From NCBI RefSeq assembly GCF_010093535.1, contig NW_022985199.1, forward strand, positions 468,100-532,099: a stretch of DNA of 64,000 nucleotides. The letters run 5' to 3'. Positions 35,701 to 46,380 of this stretch are shown piece after piece; position 1 is the first letter of the stretch, and each line of letters starts with the position of its first letter. Below the pieces are notes generated by a model. It saw nothing but the letters and a program-made list of their open reading frames with translations, was not told where the DNA came from and made no database searches. The translations under genes and the position numbers were made by a program. The stretch comes from Lindgomyces ingoldianus (Eukaryota; Ascomycota; Dothideomycetes; Pleosporales; Lindgomycetaceae).

Positions 35701-36140
35701 CTCAATTGCGGAGTCATCAACAGAGCTTCAATTTCGACCCTAACCTCCGACCCCCACAAGCCTTTCCCTCCCCGCAGCAACAGCAGCAAAACCTCCCGCT
35801 TGTATCCGGTATGTCCCAGGCTCCAGTGTTGTCTCCGTCACACTCTCAACCACCTCCTACCTCACCCTACCAAATCTCCAACACCCTCCCCTACAACACT
35901 TTCGCGCAAAATATCTCGTCCACTTACCCCGAGCTCGGCTTCTCAGATCTTGACTTCCTCGACACGTTCCCCGTGCAGGGGAACAGCGTGAACGCCACAG
36001 GGGATGCAGCAGGCGGGTTGCAGGATCTGGGCTTCGGCATGGGCTTTGGCGATGGCACGCACGATTGGAGCGATGGCAATGGATATGATCTTTTCGATGG
36101 GTTCTTCTTTGGGCCTGGGGGAACGGGTGGGGGTATGTAA
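32790..36140 (+). CDS. Zn2Cys6 transcription factor, PPR1-like
   Basis: Exons 32790-33061, 33150-35020, 35074-35126 and 35211-36140, 1041 residues. The binuclear zinc cluster is CX2CX6CX6CX2CX6C in ACNRCRLRKNRCDQ and onward (residues about 49-77). It is followed by GYDPITKREIPRSYVFYLE and a short coiled coil. This linker is very like yeast Ppr1, which binds CGG-N6-CCG. The fungal-specific middle homology region spans roughly 230-600 (LVELYFEHANPQIPILHRGE, RRRLWWCVYSLDRL). The C-terminal 300 residues are Pro/Gln-rich with an acidic, Gly/Asp/Phe-rich end, a probable activation domain. In relatives such factors regulate pyrimidine or purine use; the target here is unknown. An overlapping uORF may lower translation. 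Confidence 0.88.
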
Positions 36141-37338
36141 GGTTTATTAACATTGGGTATTGGGTTAGGAATAGCATCAGGGCCGGATCACGGTGATCTC
36201 CGACCAGATTGCCAGTAGCTAGCCAGAGTTCATTGACAGTGTGGGTTTCTGTACGATATGACAATGGTATTATGATATAGGAATGTAGACGACTCATGAT
36301 TGAATAGATCGGGAGGGAGGGTGACTTTCGGATTCACGCAGGCGTGGCCTATCAACGACCTTGGATAAAGATTAGTCATGATAAACTCAGCTGGTTGGTT
36401 TGTTAGTTTTCGACGGCTAGCATTTCAGCATGGAGGGAAAAGCTAAACCGGGACACGACCTTATTATGGAGCTTTGTGGCTTCCATTCTTTAGATTTTCC
36501 CTCTTCGCAGTTTCCAAGAACTAGTAGATCTGACCCACCCAGAGTTGGCTAATTATTACTCGTCCCTCGCGACCGACCACAACCAAGACGCGATGTGCAA
36601 CAGAATCTAGAATCCTTTCTATGTCCTCTTTTTGCCCTCCTCCCTCAGAAGATTATCGAGATTCCAACCGAACTTGATCTCCTCATCGTCTGAGCTGAAG
36701 TTTTCTAGACTTTCCTTTTCTTATCGTCAAATCGCAATTCTTGAAGGCCTGGTTCTTTAGACTGCCTCTATCATCTAATTACTTGCGAAATATCCTATAT
36801 TCGGCCCCCAAACCAGTGTCAGCTCGCAAAACAGCTGAGCTGCAGCATGCAGGCATCCTGCCCAAACAGCAAATTCCTAAACCAGGCATGCTGGCTTGCA
36901 GTGTGCAACGCTTCGGGGGCCAAAACGCCTTCGATCACGCTAGTTACAAGTGTTTGTGTGCTGTTAGGCGAGTAGCGAGTTTAATAAGACCACTTTCACC
37001 GATCTTGATGCCTGATGAGCACCCTGCATGCGATGCATATGCGGAAAAGACTACTAGATTCGTGCGATGGGATAGGTGAGTTATATTGACGCCATCCTGT
37101 CTTCATGATTCTGGGTGCATTGGCTCAGGGGAAGATGTATTAATACCTCTCGAGCCACCTGGATTTCTGGTCCAGAAGATCTCGTTCTTGAGCTTGACAT
37201 GGAAGACAGAGAGCAAAGCTTTTGGATACACATACAGTCTATGGTACTTGTACAGCATCTGACTTAACATTGTGAAATCTGTTTACAACACACACGATAC
37301 GCACGACCCGACAAGTAATGCGAACATAGCTAGACATC
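36141..37338. other. Intergenic, promoter of NACHT-ANK-SPRY gene
   Basis: About 1.2 kb with no supported gene. A 112-codon frame at 36741-37079 has no recognised family. Confidence 0.5.
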
Positions 37339-40300
37339 ATGACGCAATCCAAGCTCTACAATTCAGCACTCGCCCGCTTCAAAACCACCGCCGAAGCCAA
37401 ATACACCGATACCAAGGACCGCGCTATCCTCTACGACTTCCTCAGAGAAAAGGGCACACCGGAAGACGCCAAAAAGGCTGCCGAAACTCTCCAAGTCGAA
37501 GCCGGAAGCAAGTACGGCAGTAGCCGCAGCGTCGGCGACACTAAAATCCCGCAAGAATGGATCTCCAATATTCTCGGCAATATTGGGACATTTATCGAGG
37601 TGGGCAACTACGCGACGACGGGCGCGCCGGAAAGTGTGGGTTTGGCATGGATGGCGGTGAGATTGACACTGTCGGCGATACAGAATAACTACGAGCTGTA
37701 TAATTTCTTCGGTACTGGACTGAGTGATATCAGCGAGATTATGATTCTCATTCCAACCTATGACCGCTTGTATGACGAGAGGGACAAGGGGGGTTGGAAG
37801 CCGAGTCCGGTGGTGGAAAAACTCTTCAACGATATCATCGAAGCATATGTGGCCGTGCTGGACTTCTCGTTGACCATCAAGAGACATCTGAAGGGAGGAG
37901 TTGTGGACCGGATCCGCCATGGCTTTAAAGACTTCTTCGGAGTTCAGAAGGGGAAGTTTGAGGGGAAACTCGCAGCCATTGCCACGCTGAAGAAGAAGAT
38001 TCTCGAGGGATCTGATGCGGCCTTCCAGGAGAGGTCATTAGAAAACTTAGACGGTATGAAGGAAGTGATGAGCGACGTTCGCGCGACAGTCGACCGAATT
38101 CAAGCCTTCCAGCCAACTCTGCAGCGTTTCCATGACGAGCAGATGGCGGGGATGGATGAATTGCAAAAATCTGTTGCCAAAATGGATGGGAAACTCGACG
38201 GCATTAAGGACGAACTTAAAGACGTAAAAGCTTGGATAAGGCCGAAATCGCCCTGGGAGCTCGCAATCCAGGAATTTGATAAGATCAAGGCTGTCCTGAA
38301 GCCCATGAAGGATACCCGGGGAGTCTTCCAAGCTTTCGCGGAACAGAGGTTTCCTGGTACTTGTGAGTGGGTGTTTGACGATATATGGGCCTACACCGAA
38401 TGGCAACAGTCTAAGACTGCCAAACTTCTGTGTATTACAGGTGCCGAAGGTATGATATATCTGGCAATTTTGAATTTAAGGATAGTAGCTAATCTTACAT
38501 GTAGGAACTGGCAAATCGACTCTGTTGTCAGTAATTGTTAGCCGACTCGAAAAGCAATCCGAGGAGACTAAGCCAGTTCTACTTCATGTTTCCTGCGATG
38601 AGAGCTCTTTGATAGGCACCAGTAGCGCTAGTAGGAGTGCCAGCAGTGTTTGTTACACGCTACTGTACCAGCTCTGCGCCGTGGCCCGTGAGAATGAATC
38701 GCAAGACGCCAGACTCCTCGAATTATGCACCAAGGCCTTTCAAAACCCAAAGAAGTCGAGTTCTAAGTCGACAGACCAGAAGTCCAAGCAAACTAGAGAT
38801 TCTCATCACCGCATGGACGATGATCTTCCAGAGTTTGCCAGCACGTTAAAGAAGTTGGTGGACCTTATCAAGGTCGACGTGCTTGTTGTGGTTGATGCAG
38901 TCGACAGCTTGTCGTCAGAGAGCCAGAAAGAGCTCTCCGAGAATTTTGCCAGACTCCTGGAGGCTTTCCACACTTCGAAGGAATCGGGAATCAAGCTCCG
39001 GATACTGGTAGGATCAGCGAGGTTGTTCGAGGTTGGCGAAACCCGCAGCGTGGATGTGGGAGAGTACAATGCATCTGATATTGTTCTCAAACTCTCAGCC
39101 TCCCTTCGAGACGTGCCTGGGTTGTCGGTTGAAGAGCAAGAATTGGCTAAGGAAAAGATACTCGAAAAGGCTGGTAACCGTTTCGGTTATTTGGAAAAGG
39201 CAATAAAATTCATGCGCGAACCACTACAGAGGCCGCTCGAGAATCATCTGAAATTGCTTCCCGAGGTCGGAACCAGAGACAAGTATAACGAAGAGCTTTT
39301 GAAAATGGGCCCAAACTATGTTCGGCTTCTTCGAAACGCCCTCACTTGGGCTCTTCTCGGTGAGGTATGGCCCCCGGTGGAAGTGGTCATGGAAGACTTT
39401 AGCAAAGTTTATACGACGTTCTCCTCGGGAAACAGGCAGGATGAGAATCCTGAGCCAGGGTTCCCGCCGCCCTCGCAGCTAGATATGGAACAATTAAAGG
39501 AGGCTAGCGGGCCTTTCTTGAGTTTCCCGCAATTCGGAGATAGTCGGGTGGTCGTCGTACCTGACTTTGAACAAGTCTGGCCATACTGCATGGAAGAGCC
39601 CCCAAACGCAGAGGAACACACAGGTGGCGAGCTGTGTGCAAGATGCCAATCGGAAATTACACAGTCGAGGTCTATTTCCATCTCGGGGAAGGAGGGCCAT
39701 CTTGAGTTGGCCATTACCTGTCTTCGTCATCTCAATAACCCTCTGTTCCAGAGACGAGCTGAACTTGTGGATGACGCGGCCTCGCAGGGAGAGGATGCAC
39801 TAGAGGAGGATACTCCCAGAAAAGAGGATTCCGTGCTTGACGAGGCAGGGGAGCAACCACAAGAAACACTGACAAGCAATAATGGTACAGAGCCAAAGGA
39901 AAATGAGGAACTGCACGAGAATGAGGAACTGCAAGAGAACGAGGATGGGTACGACTCTGACGACTTCATGGGCGATGATGATCAGAGTGAAGGAAGCATT
40001 GGCGGTAATGATATGTACGATGGTGGGGTTGAGACCAAGCCTACGAGATACGAGATTCAACACTGGCCATATCATCTTCGCCGAGCGGAAGATCAGTGGA
40101 CGCCAGAGGAAAGGTCCAAGAGTGATTCATGGACACAGCTGTTTTCAGAGCTCGACAAGCTCGTCTACGAGAATCGCGGCGTCTTCAACAGCTGGCAGAG
40201 GAAATACCAGAAACCCTCATACGACACCTTCAATCTCGAGAAGCCACGCCAGCCACTTCACGTGGCATCCTACCTTGGACTCGTAAGCTGGGCGGAGCAT

Positions 40301-42304
40301 TTGATCAACGAGAAAGGCGAGGACCCGAATGGGTTATCAGGCAAGTGCAATGCCTTACAAGCCGCGGCTTGTGGAGCGACGGACCGGTACGAGATGCTTG
40401 AGCTGCTGCTAGAGAAAGGTGGAGACGTCAATGCCGAGACTGAAGAGTCACGCCCTGCCTTCCATACATGGCTTTCGGGGGATTCTTCACTGAAAAGCGT
40501 GCGTTCAATGATCGAGCACGGTGCTGATCCAGCCCTGAAAAGCAAAGAGCGCGGCTGGACTGCTCTGCATCACTTTGCTAACGAAGGGACGGATCCCGAA
40601 GCCCTTGATCTGTTGATCTCAAAAGGAGCAGATGTCAATGCTGCAACTAAGGACGGTATAACGCCTCTCTACCTTTTACTTTTGAGGCGCGAGGTACCGC
40701 TGCCTCTCTTAAGGGCGTTTGTGCACTATAAAGCCGACGTCAATGTGGAGAGTGTCTACGATTCTTATCGGCCATTGCAGCTAGCAAGTATGTGGGGAGA
40801 GCTCGAGTCCCTGAGAATTATCTTCGAACCAGGCATCGAGGAAATTGACGACGAGAACAATAACGGTGATACCGCCCTTCAGGAGGCTGCAGTTTTCGGC
40901 CACAAAGAATGTTTGCGATTCCTAGCAGAGAAGGGCGCAGATATAGATCATGCGAACAAGCGTGGACGGACTGCTTTGCACCAGGCTGCGTGGAATGGCG
41001 AAAAAGATTGCGTATCTGTCTTGCTTGAGTACAGTGCAAACCCGAACAAGCTAGATAAGCACGACAGAACGCCATTCTTCTTCGCCTGCCTGGGTGATTC
41101 CGAAGAAACCGCGAATATTATCCTCGATGAGTTACTTCGGCTCAAAGTCCCTCTGCCCATGATCAACAAGCCCACTGTACGCAAACGAACCCCGCTGCGA
41201 CAGGCCGCCTCTCATGGCTTTAATGAGATCATTAAGAAGTTGGTTGACGCGGCTAAAGCGGATGAGTGCATCTCTGATCTTGCAATCGACCAACAGGACG
41301 TGAAAAAAGGAATGACGGCTCTCCACCGCGCGGCAGCGCGTGGACATCTTGAAGCTGTACGCCTCCTCCTTGATGCCGGAGCGGACGTAAAGTTGAAGGA
41401 CACACAAGACAAGACGGCGTTGGCCCTCGCATATGAGAATTGGGCATTGCGCCACAATCCCGCCGTCGAGGAGACAGTTTCCCTCCTGGTCGAGAAGGAC
41501 TCCGAAGCTGCAAGCGCAGATGCAGAACTTGCTGCTGTGTGTGCCATCAACGGGAGCACCCGACTACTAAAGCAGCTCCGGAGGCATGGTGCCGACCTCA
41601 GCCGACAGGATCAGTATGGATGGAGCCCTCTCGAGCTCGCAAAGAAGTTTCAACAGAGCGATACAGAGGCATATCTCAAGCAGCAAGCCGCGTGGGCGAA
41701 CCTGCTGCCATCCCGCTGGGTGAATCCTCCCTCGAAGACAGTTGTTTCCGAAGACGGACTCAATATCACCCATTCTACGCGGGAACGTCTGTGTGTCTCA
41801 ACAGACAAGCCCCTTCCTGCCGGGCTTGACCGGTACTACTTCGAAGTAACGGTCAAGGAACTATCGACCCAGGAGACACAGTCGCCGTCTTGGCAGAGTA
41901 ACAAACCCCCAATAGTGGCTATCGGGTTTTGCACCCTAGGCAGCTCAGCGATCACATTCCCAGGATGGGAGCCGAACAAGAATGCACCATCTGCAAAGTC
42001 TTGGGGATACCACTCAGACGACGGTGGCATGTACAAAAGCCTTGAGGCCATAGAGAAGAAAGCTAGGAACCAGTGCTACGGTCCGGGGGATACAGTGGGT
42101 TGCGGTGTCGACTTCGTAAAGAATACGAGCTGGTTTACGCGTAATGGAGAAAGGTGGGAGTTTAGCTTTTCGGGGGTACAGGGGAGGCTGTTTCCCATTG
42201 TAGGACTGCATGACATTACGGAACTGGAGACGAACTTCTCTGGGCCGTTCAAGTGGCGGGATGGCGATGATGTGAATGAGATGGCTGTGGCGGCTGAGTC
42301 GTAA
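37339..42304 (+). CDS. NLR/STAND protein: helical N-domain, NACHT, ankyrin repeats, SPRY
   Basis: Exons 37339-38449 and 38505-42304 (55-nt intron inside the Walker A codons), 1636 residues. Residues 1-190 form a helical domain resembling fungal STAND N-terminal Goodbye-like domains (IPQEWISNILGNIGTFIEVG, APESVGLAWMAVRLTLSA), followed by coiled-coil segments. The NACHT NTPase has Walker A GAEGTGKST (about 367-375), Walker B VDVLVVVDAVDSLS and a sensor-like ILVGSAR. An acidic Glu/Asp-rich linker lies near 790-880. Ankyrin repeats run from about 950 to 1430 (TALHHFANEG, TALHQAAWNG, TALHRAAARG). A SPRY domain covers 1480-1626 (LDRYYFEVTV, VAIGFCTLG, YGPGDTVGCGVDF). Such proteins are thought to sense ligands through the C-terminal repeats and drive an N-terminal response. 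The SPRY end is a plausible recognition module. Confidence 0.93.
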
Positions 42305-42420
42305 CGTAAACGGGAACGGTGGAATCAAGACGTTTAATGCTTTCGAAAATCTATCCTAAAATCCATGTTTTCTGGTTCTTGAGAATCTACAACGATATCA
42401 GAAGCTCAAATGCGTCGCTA

Positions 42421-44055
42421 TTAGTTGAACCAAAAGCTAACACTGAAACTCGGGCTCAGGCTCCGCACGTAATGCCACCATTTCTCTGGGATATACAGAC
42501 ATTCTCCTGGCGCCAGCATGCCCTCAACATATATCGCGTTCCGGAAGCCTGGAAATTGCTCTTCGAAGGCAATTTGCTCACCTTCCTCACCTTCACCCAT
42601 TTCCCACTCTTCATGATTAGTCAGACTTCCACCCCCCCCTTCTCTCCGGAAAGGTGACAGCCTAGGAAATAGATGCATAGCTTCATCTAAATCTATTTGA
42701 GAAGTATTACTCATATCAACTCCATTCTCTTCCAGCCCCCGAGGATGAAGAAATTCAGTCTGCCCGGGTGGGTATAGCCTGACGTATTTGAAGCCTACGA
42801 CTTGCGCGAGGATGTTGTGGTAGGGGTCAGTGTGGAGAGGGGATATGGTACCACTGGGACCGAACCAGGCGTTTAGGAGAGGGATGTCGAGTTTAGAGAC
42901 CGCTGGCATGGAGGGAGAGGATTGAGATGGATATGGAGGGTGTGAGGAAGGGGGCTCGCAGTAGCAGTAATCAGGGATGGAGATATCGTTTCGAAGGGAG
43001 GGAATTTGAGTGAAAAGGTCGTGTTGGGCTAGATACCCAGTTTGTGATCGAGAAGATTTTGAAGGTGGATGTCGTGAAGTGTTGGAAGTGGTTAGGGCAT
43101 CTGGGATTCCGGATTTCCTGTCGTTATCCGATCTTGAATCAAACATGTAGTCCCTCATGAACTCCCCAAAGCTGAGAATCTTTTGCCCCCAGCCATGATC
43201 GGTATAGCTCCGCCCGATTTCCACAGGGACAAGGCGCCGCCCATTGAGGGTATGAGAAAGGAGGTATGCTGGATTGCTCCATGACCTACTTTCTAAAGCC
43301 GGCCAGTGATCAATGGCGCCGGTGATTATGATTGGTGTCTGGGTTTCTGGATTCAAAATGCGAGTCTGGAATTCTTCGAGGCTCATATTGTTGATGCGGG
43401 GAATGGGAAACCGGAGTTTTGGGGTAAGTCGGATGGTAGAAGGAAACACCAGCGGGTATCCAGATGCTCTTAGAGATGCTGGGTGCTCTGTGTCCAATCT
43501 CTGCCTTTTGAAAGGACGTTTAGGTCCATCGGTTTGCTCCGCAATAACACCCTTTAACGCGTCCAAGACATCCACGACCAAATCCTCCCTCAGTGGTGCG
43601 CCCGTCAAAATAAGCGCCATATCTATAATCTTCACAACCTCTGTAATCCAATCATCCTGCTCTTTCAGCTCTTGCCCCGCGCCCTCCAGCTCTTTACTTC
43701 CGTCCCCAGAAATCTCTTGTTTCTCGAGCACCGCCACTACCTTCCAGAGCGCCGCGTCCGTATACAGTCGGCGCCAACATTCCTTCACGTCCTTATATGG
43801 TACGCAGAGTAACTTCTGGTGAGCCAATTGCAGGCACATGTCTGGGTGTTGTGGGAGAAGGTAAAGGGCGGGGCTCCCGCATTCGAGTATTGACTTGTCA
43901 CCCTGCGAGTTAGTAAGGTCGCTGCGGATTAGTGCGATGATCTTGTTTAGCGAAGATGCGTCTGTACCAGCCATTGGATATTGCTTTGAGTACGACGCTG
44001 GGTTGTGTTGAAGTTGGGGAGAGAGGTGAAGAAGCTTGATCCTGGGCATGATCAT
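42421..44055 (-). CDS. JmjC-domain protein (JMJD5/KDM8-like)
   Basis: Single exon, 544 residues from the ATG at 44055; a later ATG at 43974 (MAGTDASSLNK) is also possible. The N-terminal half is helical (CWRRLYTDAALWKVV). The JmjC cupin has Fe(II) ligands H408 and D410 in HTDPYHN and H528 in PEKWWHYV, with K423 in FKYVRL as probable 2-oxoglutarate contact. GYLAQHDLFTQIP, NAWFGPSGTISPLHTDP and the ending FSVSFWFN are typical of JMJD5-type hydroxylases rather than large histone demethylases. The likely reaction is Fe(II)/2-oxoglutarate-dependent hydroxylation of a protein side chain. The protein is tail-to-tail with the NLR gene, with 116 bp between stops. Confidence 0.92.
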   Translation of the reverse strand: MIMPRIKLLHLSPQLQHNPASYSKQYPMAGTDASSLNKIIALIRSDLTNSQGDKSILECGSPALYLLPQHPDMCLQLAHQKLLCVPYKDVKECWRRLYTDAALWKVVAVLEKQEISGDGSKELEGAGQELKEQDDWITEVVKIIDMALILTGAPLREDLVVDVLDALKGVIAEQTDGPKRPFKRQRLDTEHPASLRASGYPLVFPSTIRLTPKLRFPIPRINNMSLEEFQTRILNPETQTPIIITGAIDHWPALESRSWSNPAYLLSHTLNGRRLVPVEIGRSYTDHGWGQKILSFGEFMRDYMFDSRSDNDRKSGIPDALTTSNTSRHPPSKSSRSQTGYLAQHDLFTQIPSLRNDISIPDYCYCEPPSSHPPYPSQSSPSMPAVSKLDIPLLNAWFGPSGTISPLHTDPYHNILAQVVGFKYVRLYPPGQTEFLHPRGLEENGVDMSNTSQIDLDEAMHLFPRLSPFRREGGGGSLTNHEEWEMGEGEEGEQIAFEEQFPGFRNAIYVEGMLAPGECLYIPEKWWHYVRSLSPSFSVSFWFN

Positions 44056-44695
44056 CACTCCTCGCTAATCCTGATTGGGCTAAGGGGCAAGGACCACTGG
44101 TGACGTGAGGTGCCGATCAATGTCACCGAGGGCCTGGGAACAGATATGGGTCTGTACTATCAGCCGGTGTCACTAGATTGCCAGATTTTCCTGGACATGC
44201 AGAATTTGAACTGTAGATGTATTTTATTGAATTGTATTGCATATACCTGGCTTGAGCTCCATCATAATCATCAAGCCATCTCCAAGTTCCAGATCGCTAA
44301 ATCGCATTCACGACGCTCCTAGCACATGGGAACCATAAGTGCCCAGAAGATAGTATTGTACAGGGACCCAAGAGACTTAACTCTCACACCACACGGATCG
44401 AGAGCCGTAAGGCTCAAACGCTAAAAACATTATATCCAACCCATGCCATCAGATCTGGAACCTGGCATGTCGCCCAATTACACCATAAGAGAATCGATCA
44501 TGACGCATCATTCGTAAGAACCGTAGACGCCGTGGTCTTCGGGGATATCTTGAGCCAAGGAAATAAGCAGAAAATGCATGAAATGATCCAGTTCAAAGCC
44601 CAGCAAACCTAAAAACAAAAAGTACCAAGATGCTAGACTAACCCGGGAAACCGTGCCTCAGTGAATGAAGAAAGCCAGTATACGGGTGGTGGGTA
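44056..44695. other. Intergenic, no gene seen
   Basis: Promoter of the JmjC gene and 3' side of the rhodopsin-like gene. No additional feature found. Confidence 0.55.
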
Positions 44696-46380
44696 TCATT
44701 GAGAATGCTTGAAAATATTAGAAGGGATTAAACCACCAGCATCTTGCAGTGATGAGACACTTCCGGGGCTAGTTTCAGTAATGGTGAGTTCGATTGGAGC
44801 ACGCTGGGGAGGGGTAGGGGACGAGGTATCTTCTTCGACCGCTAATTCGTGGCTCTCGCAGAGCAGTCCTCCTGGATCTTGTAATTGCTGACTTGGGCGG
44901 ACCGTCATTTCATAGTCCTCTGACTGTTGTGATAAACGCGAGGAACGCCGCGCCGATGGTGGATGGGCCCGGCCATTGGGGAACAGTCCGTTCGAAGCTC
45001 TTGATCCACGTCTCGGAGGCGCAGCGAAGTCGTGAGCGATGACGGAATCTGTGGGTGATGTGGTTGTGCTTGAATGCGAACCTCCCTCCAACAATCCTCC
45101 CACGTCAAAGAAAGAAACTCGCCTGCCCCCTGCTCCTCTTGATTCTCGCGGGCTAGGCATTGGGTCCTCTGGGGTCCTTGCTTTTAGATCCGACTCTTCG
45201 CTATCCTGTGAAATCCCGGACTGCCGATTCGGGAACGCCCAGTTGCTGTTTGGGAAGGGAACATGCTTTCCGTGAGGCGACAAGAGGTCTAGATCTGCAA
45301 CAGGAGCCGGCCTTGGCACGCTATTGGGTTGTTGTGTAAGCTCTGGATTCGGCCGGTAACCCAGATCTCGAGCTAAGTCTTCATCACTTCCCCATGGCTG
45401 TAAGGTTGGCCGACGAGTGGAAGACCTGCGATCCATGCTGTCGGTCGCGGAACCGAACCTATACTTCGATTTCTTGATACCTCGGTCACGAAGGAAGGAG
45501 CCAAGAATGATGGCGTTAGAAACTGCGGCCGCAGCAAGAATTTCTACGGATGCCAATACAGTGCGGAACTGCTGCAACCCAAAGCGTTTAATAACCAAAG
45601 GTACTCGAGCGCCGGCGATGCCAATGAGGATGAGGGACAGCGAGAAAAGGGAGATCAGGGAAAGCTTACGCTTTAAGGGCATGGCAGATCGAATAATAAT
45701 CGGGATCGGGAACAAGACAAGGAGGACGTCGGTGATGATATCAGTCACGCCCATGGTGAGCAAATGCCCATAGCCTTGTCGGCATTTCGGGCCAGCATCC
45801 GGGACGACCTGCCAGTAGTGATCAAAAGGATCGCATTCTGCCAAAGTCCCTATGACGACGGCGATGAAAGTGGCCACCAGAAAGCCGCGAATCAATCGTA
45901 GGCCCATTTCGTAGCCCTTCTTCCAAAAGCGTTCCGTCATTCGCTTGAGAAATTCGGAGACGGTGAATTTCGCCATCCAGATGCTGTTTACAATGAGGAA
46001 AAGAAATAAATCAAAGTTATTAGGGGAGCGTACAAGAGTGCATAGAATATCCTAGCACAGAGGACCATCTTTGATCCAATTTCTCGATGGTGAAGCAATA
46101 GTGGGTCATCTAGTCCATCAACGTCAACGTTGTTGGTGCCGTAGATGAGGACCACATGGACGAAGCCCATTCTTGCCATTAGCGGAATGATGCTCCATGC
46201 CATTATCTTGTCCTCCCGGAAGAGTCTCTCATTCCTGATGTAGCGGCCAGAGAGCCGGAAGCCTATGATAACGAGAGAGAAGATCGTGCACCACCAACTG
46301 AAGAGGAGGGTCGGGTTATTGGAGATGCGCGAGCGTCGTTCTGGCGGCGACTCTTGATAGATAGTGCGGGGGATAATCAT
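44696..46380 (-). CDS. Fungal rhodopsin-like (Pth11-related) integral membrane protein
   Basis: Exons 46034-46380 and 44696-45983 (50-nt intron), 544 residues. About seven hydrophobic helices lie in the first 290 residues: LLFSWWCTIFSLVIIGFRL, IMAWSIIPLMARMGFVHVVL, ILFYALFIW region, LIRGFLVATFIAVVIGTLAE, MGVTDIITDVLLVLFPIPII, LISLFSLSLILIGIAG and VEILAAAAVSNAIILGSFL. The WQVVPDAGPKCRQG segment before TM5 and the LFPIPII/KRKLSLISLFSLS pattern are hallmarks of the fungal rhodopsin-like domain. A long Ser/Pro/Arg-rich cytoplasmic tail follows (about 250 residues). Relatives include Pth11-like receptors; signalling by this protein is an inference. Confidence 0.88.

Noticed and set aside
20758..36140. 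Secondary-metabolite cluster linking the PRISE reductase, MFS transporter and Zn2Cys6 regulator
   Set aside because: No backbone synthase is present, the genes are separated by unrelated ones, and a 3.2-kb gap intervenes.
36741..37079. 112-codon plus-strand frame
   Set aside because: No domain, and the surrounding sequence has ordinary intergenic character.
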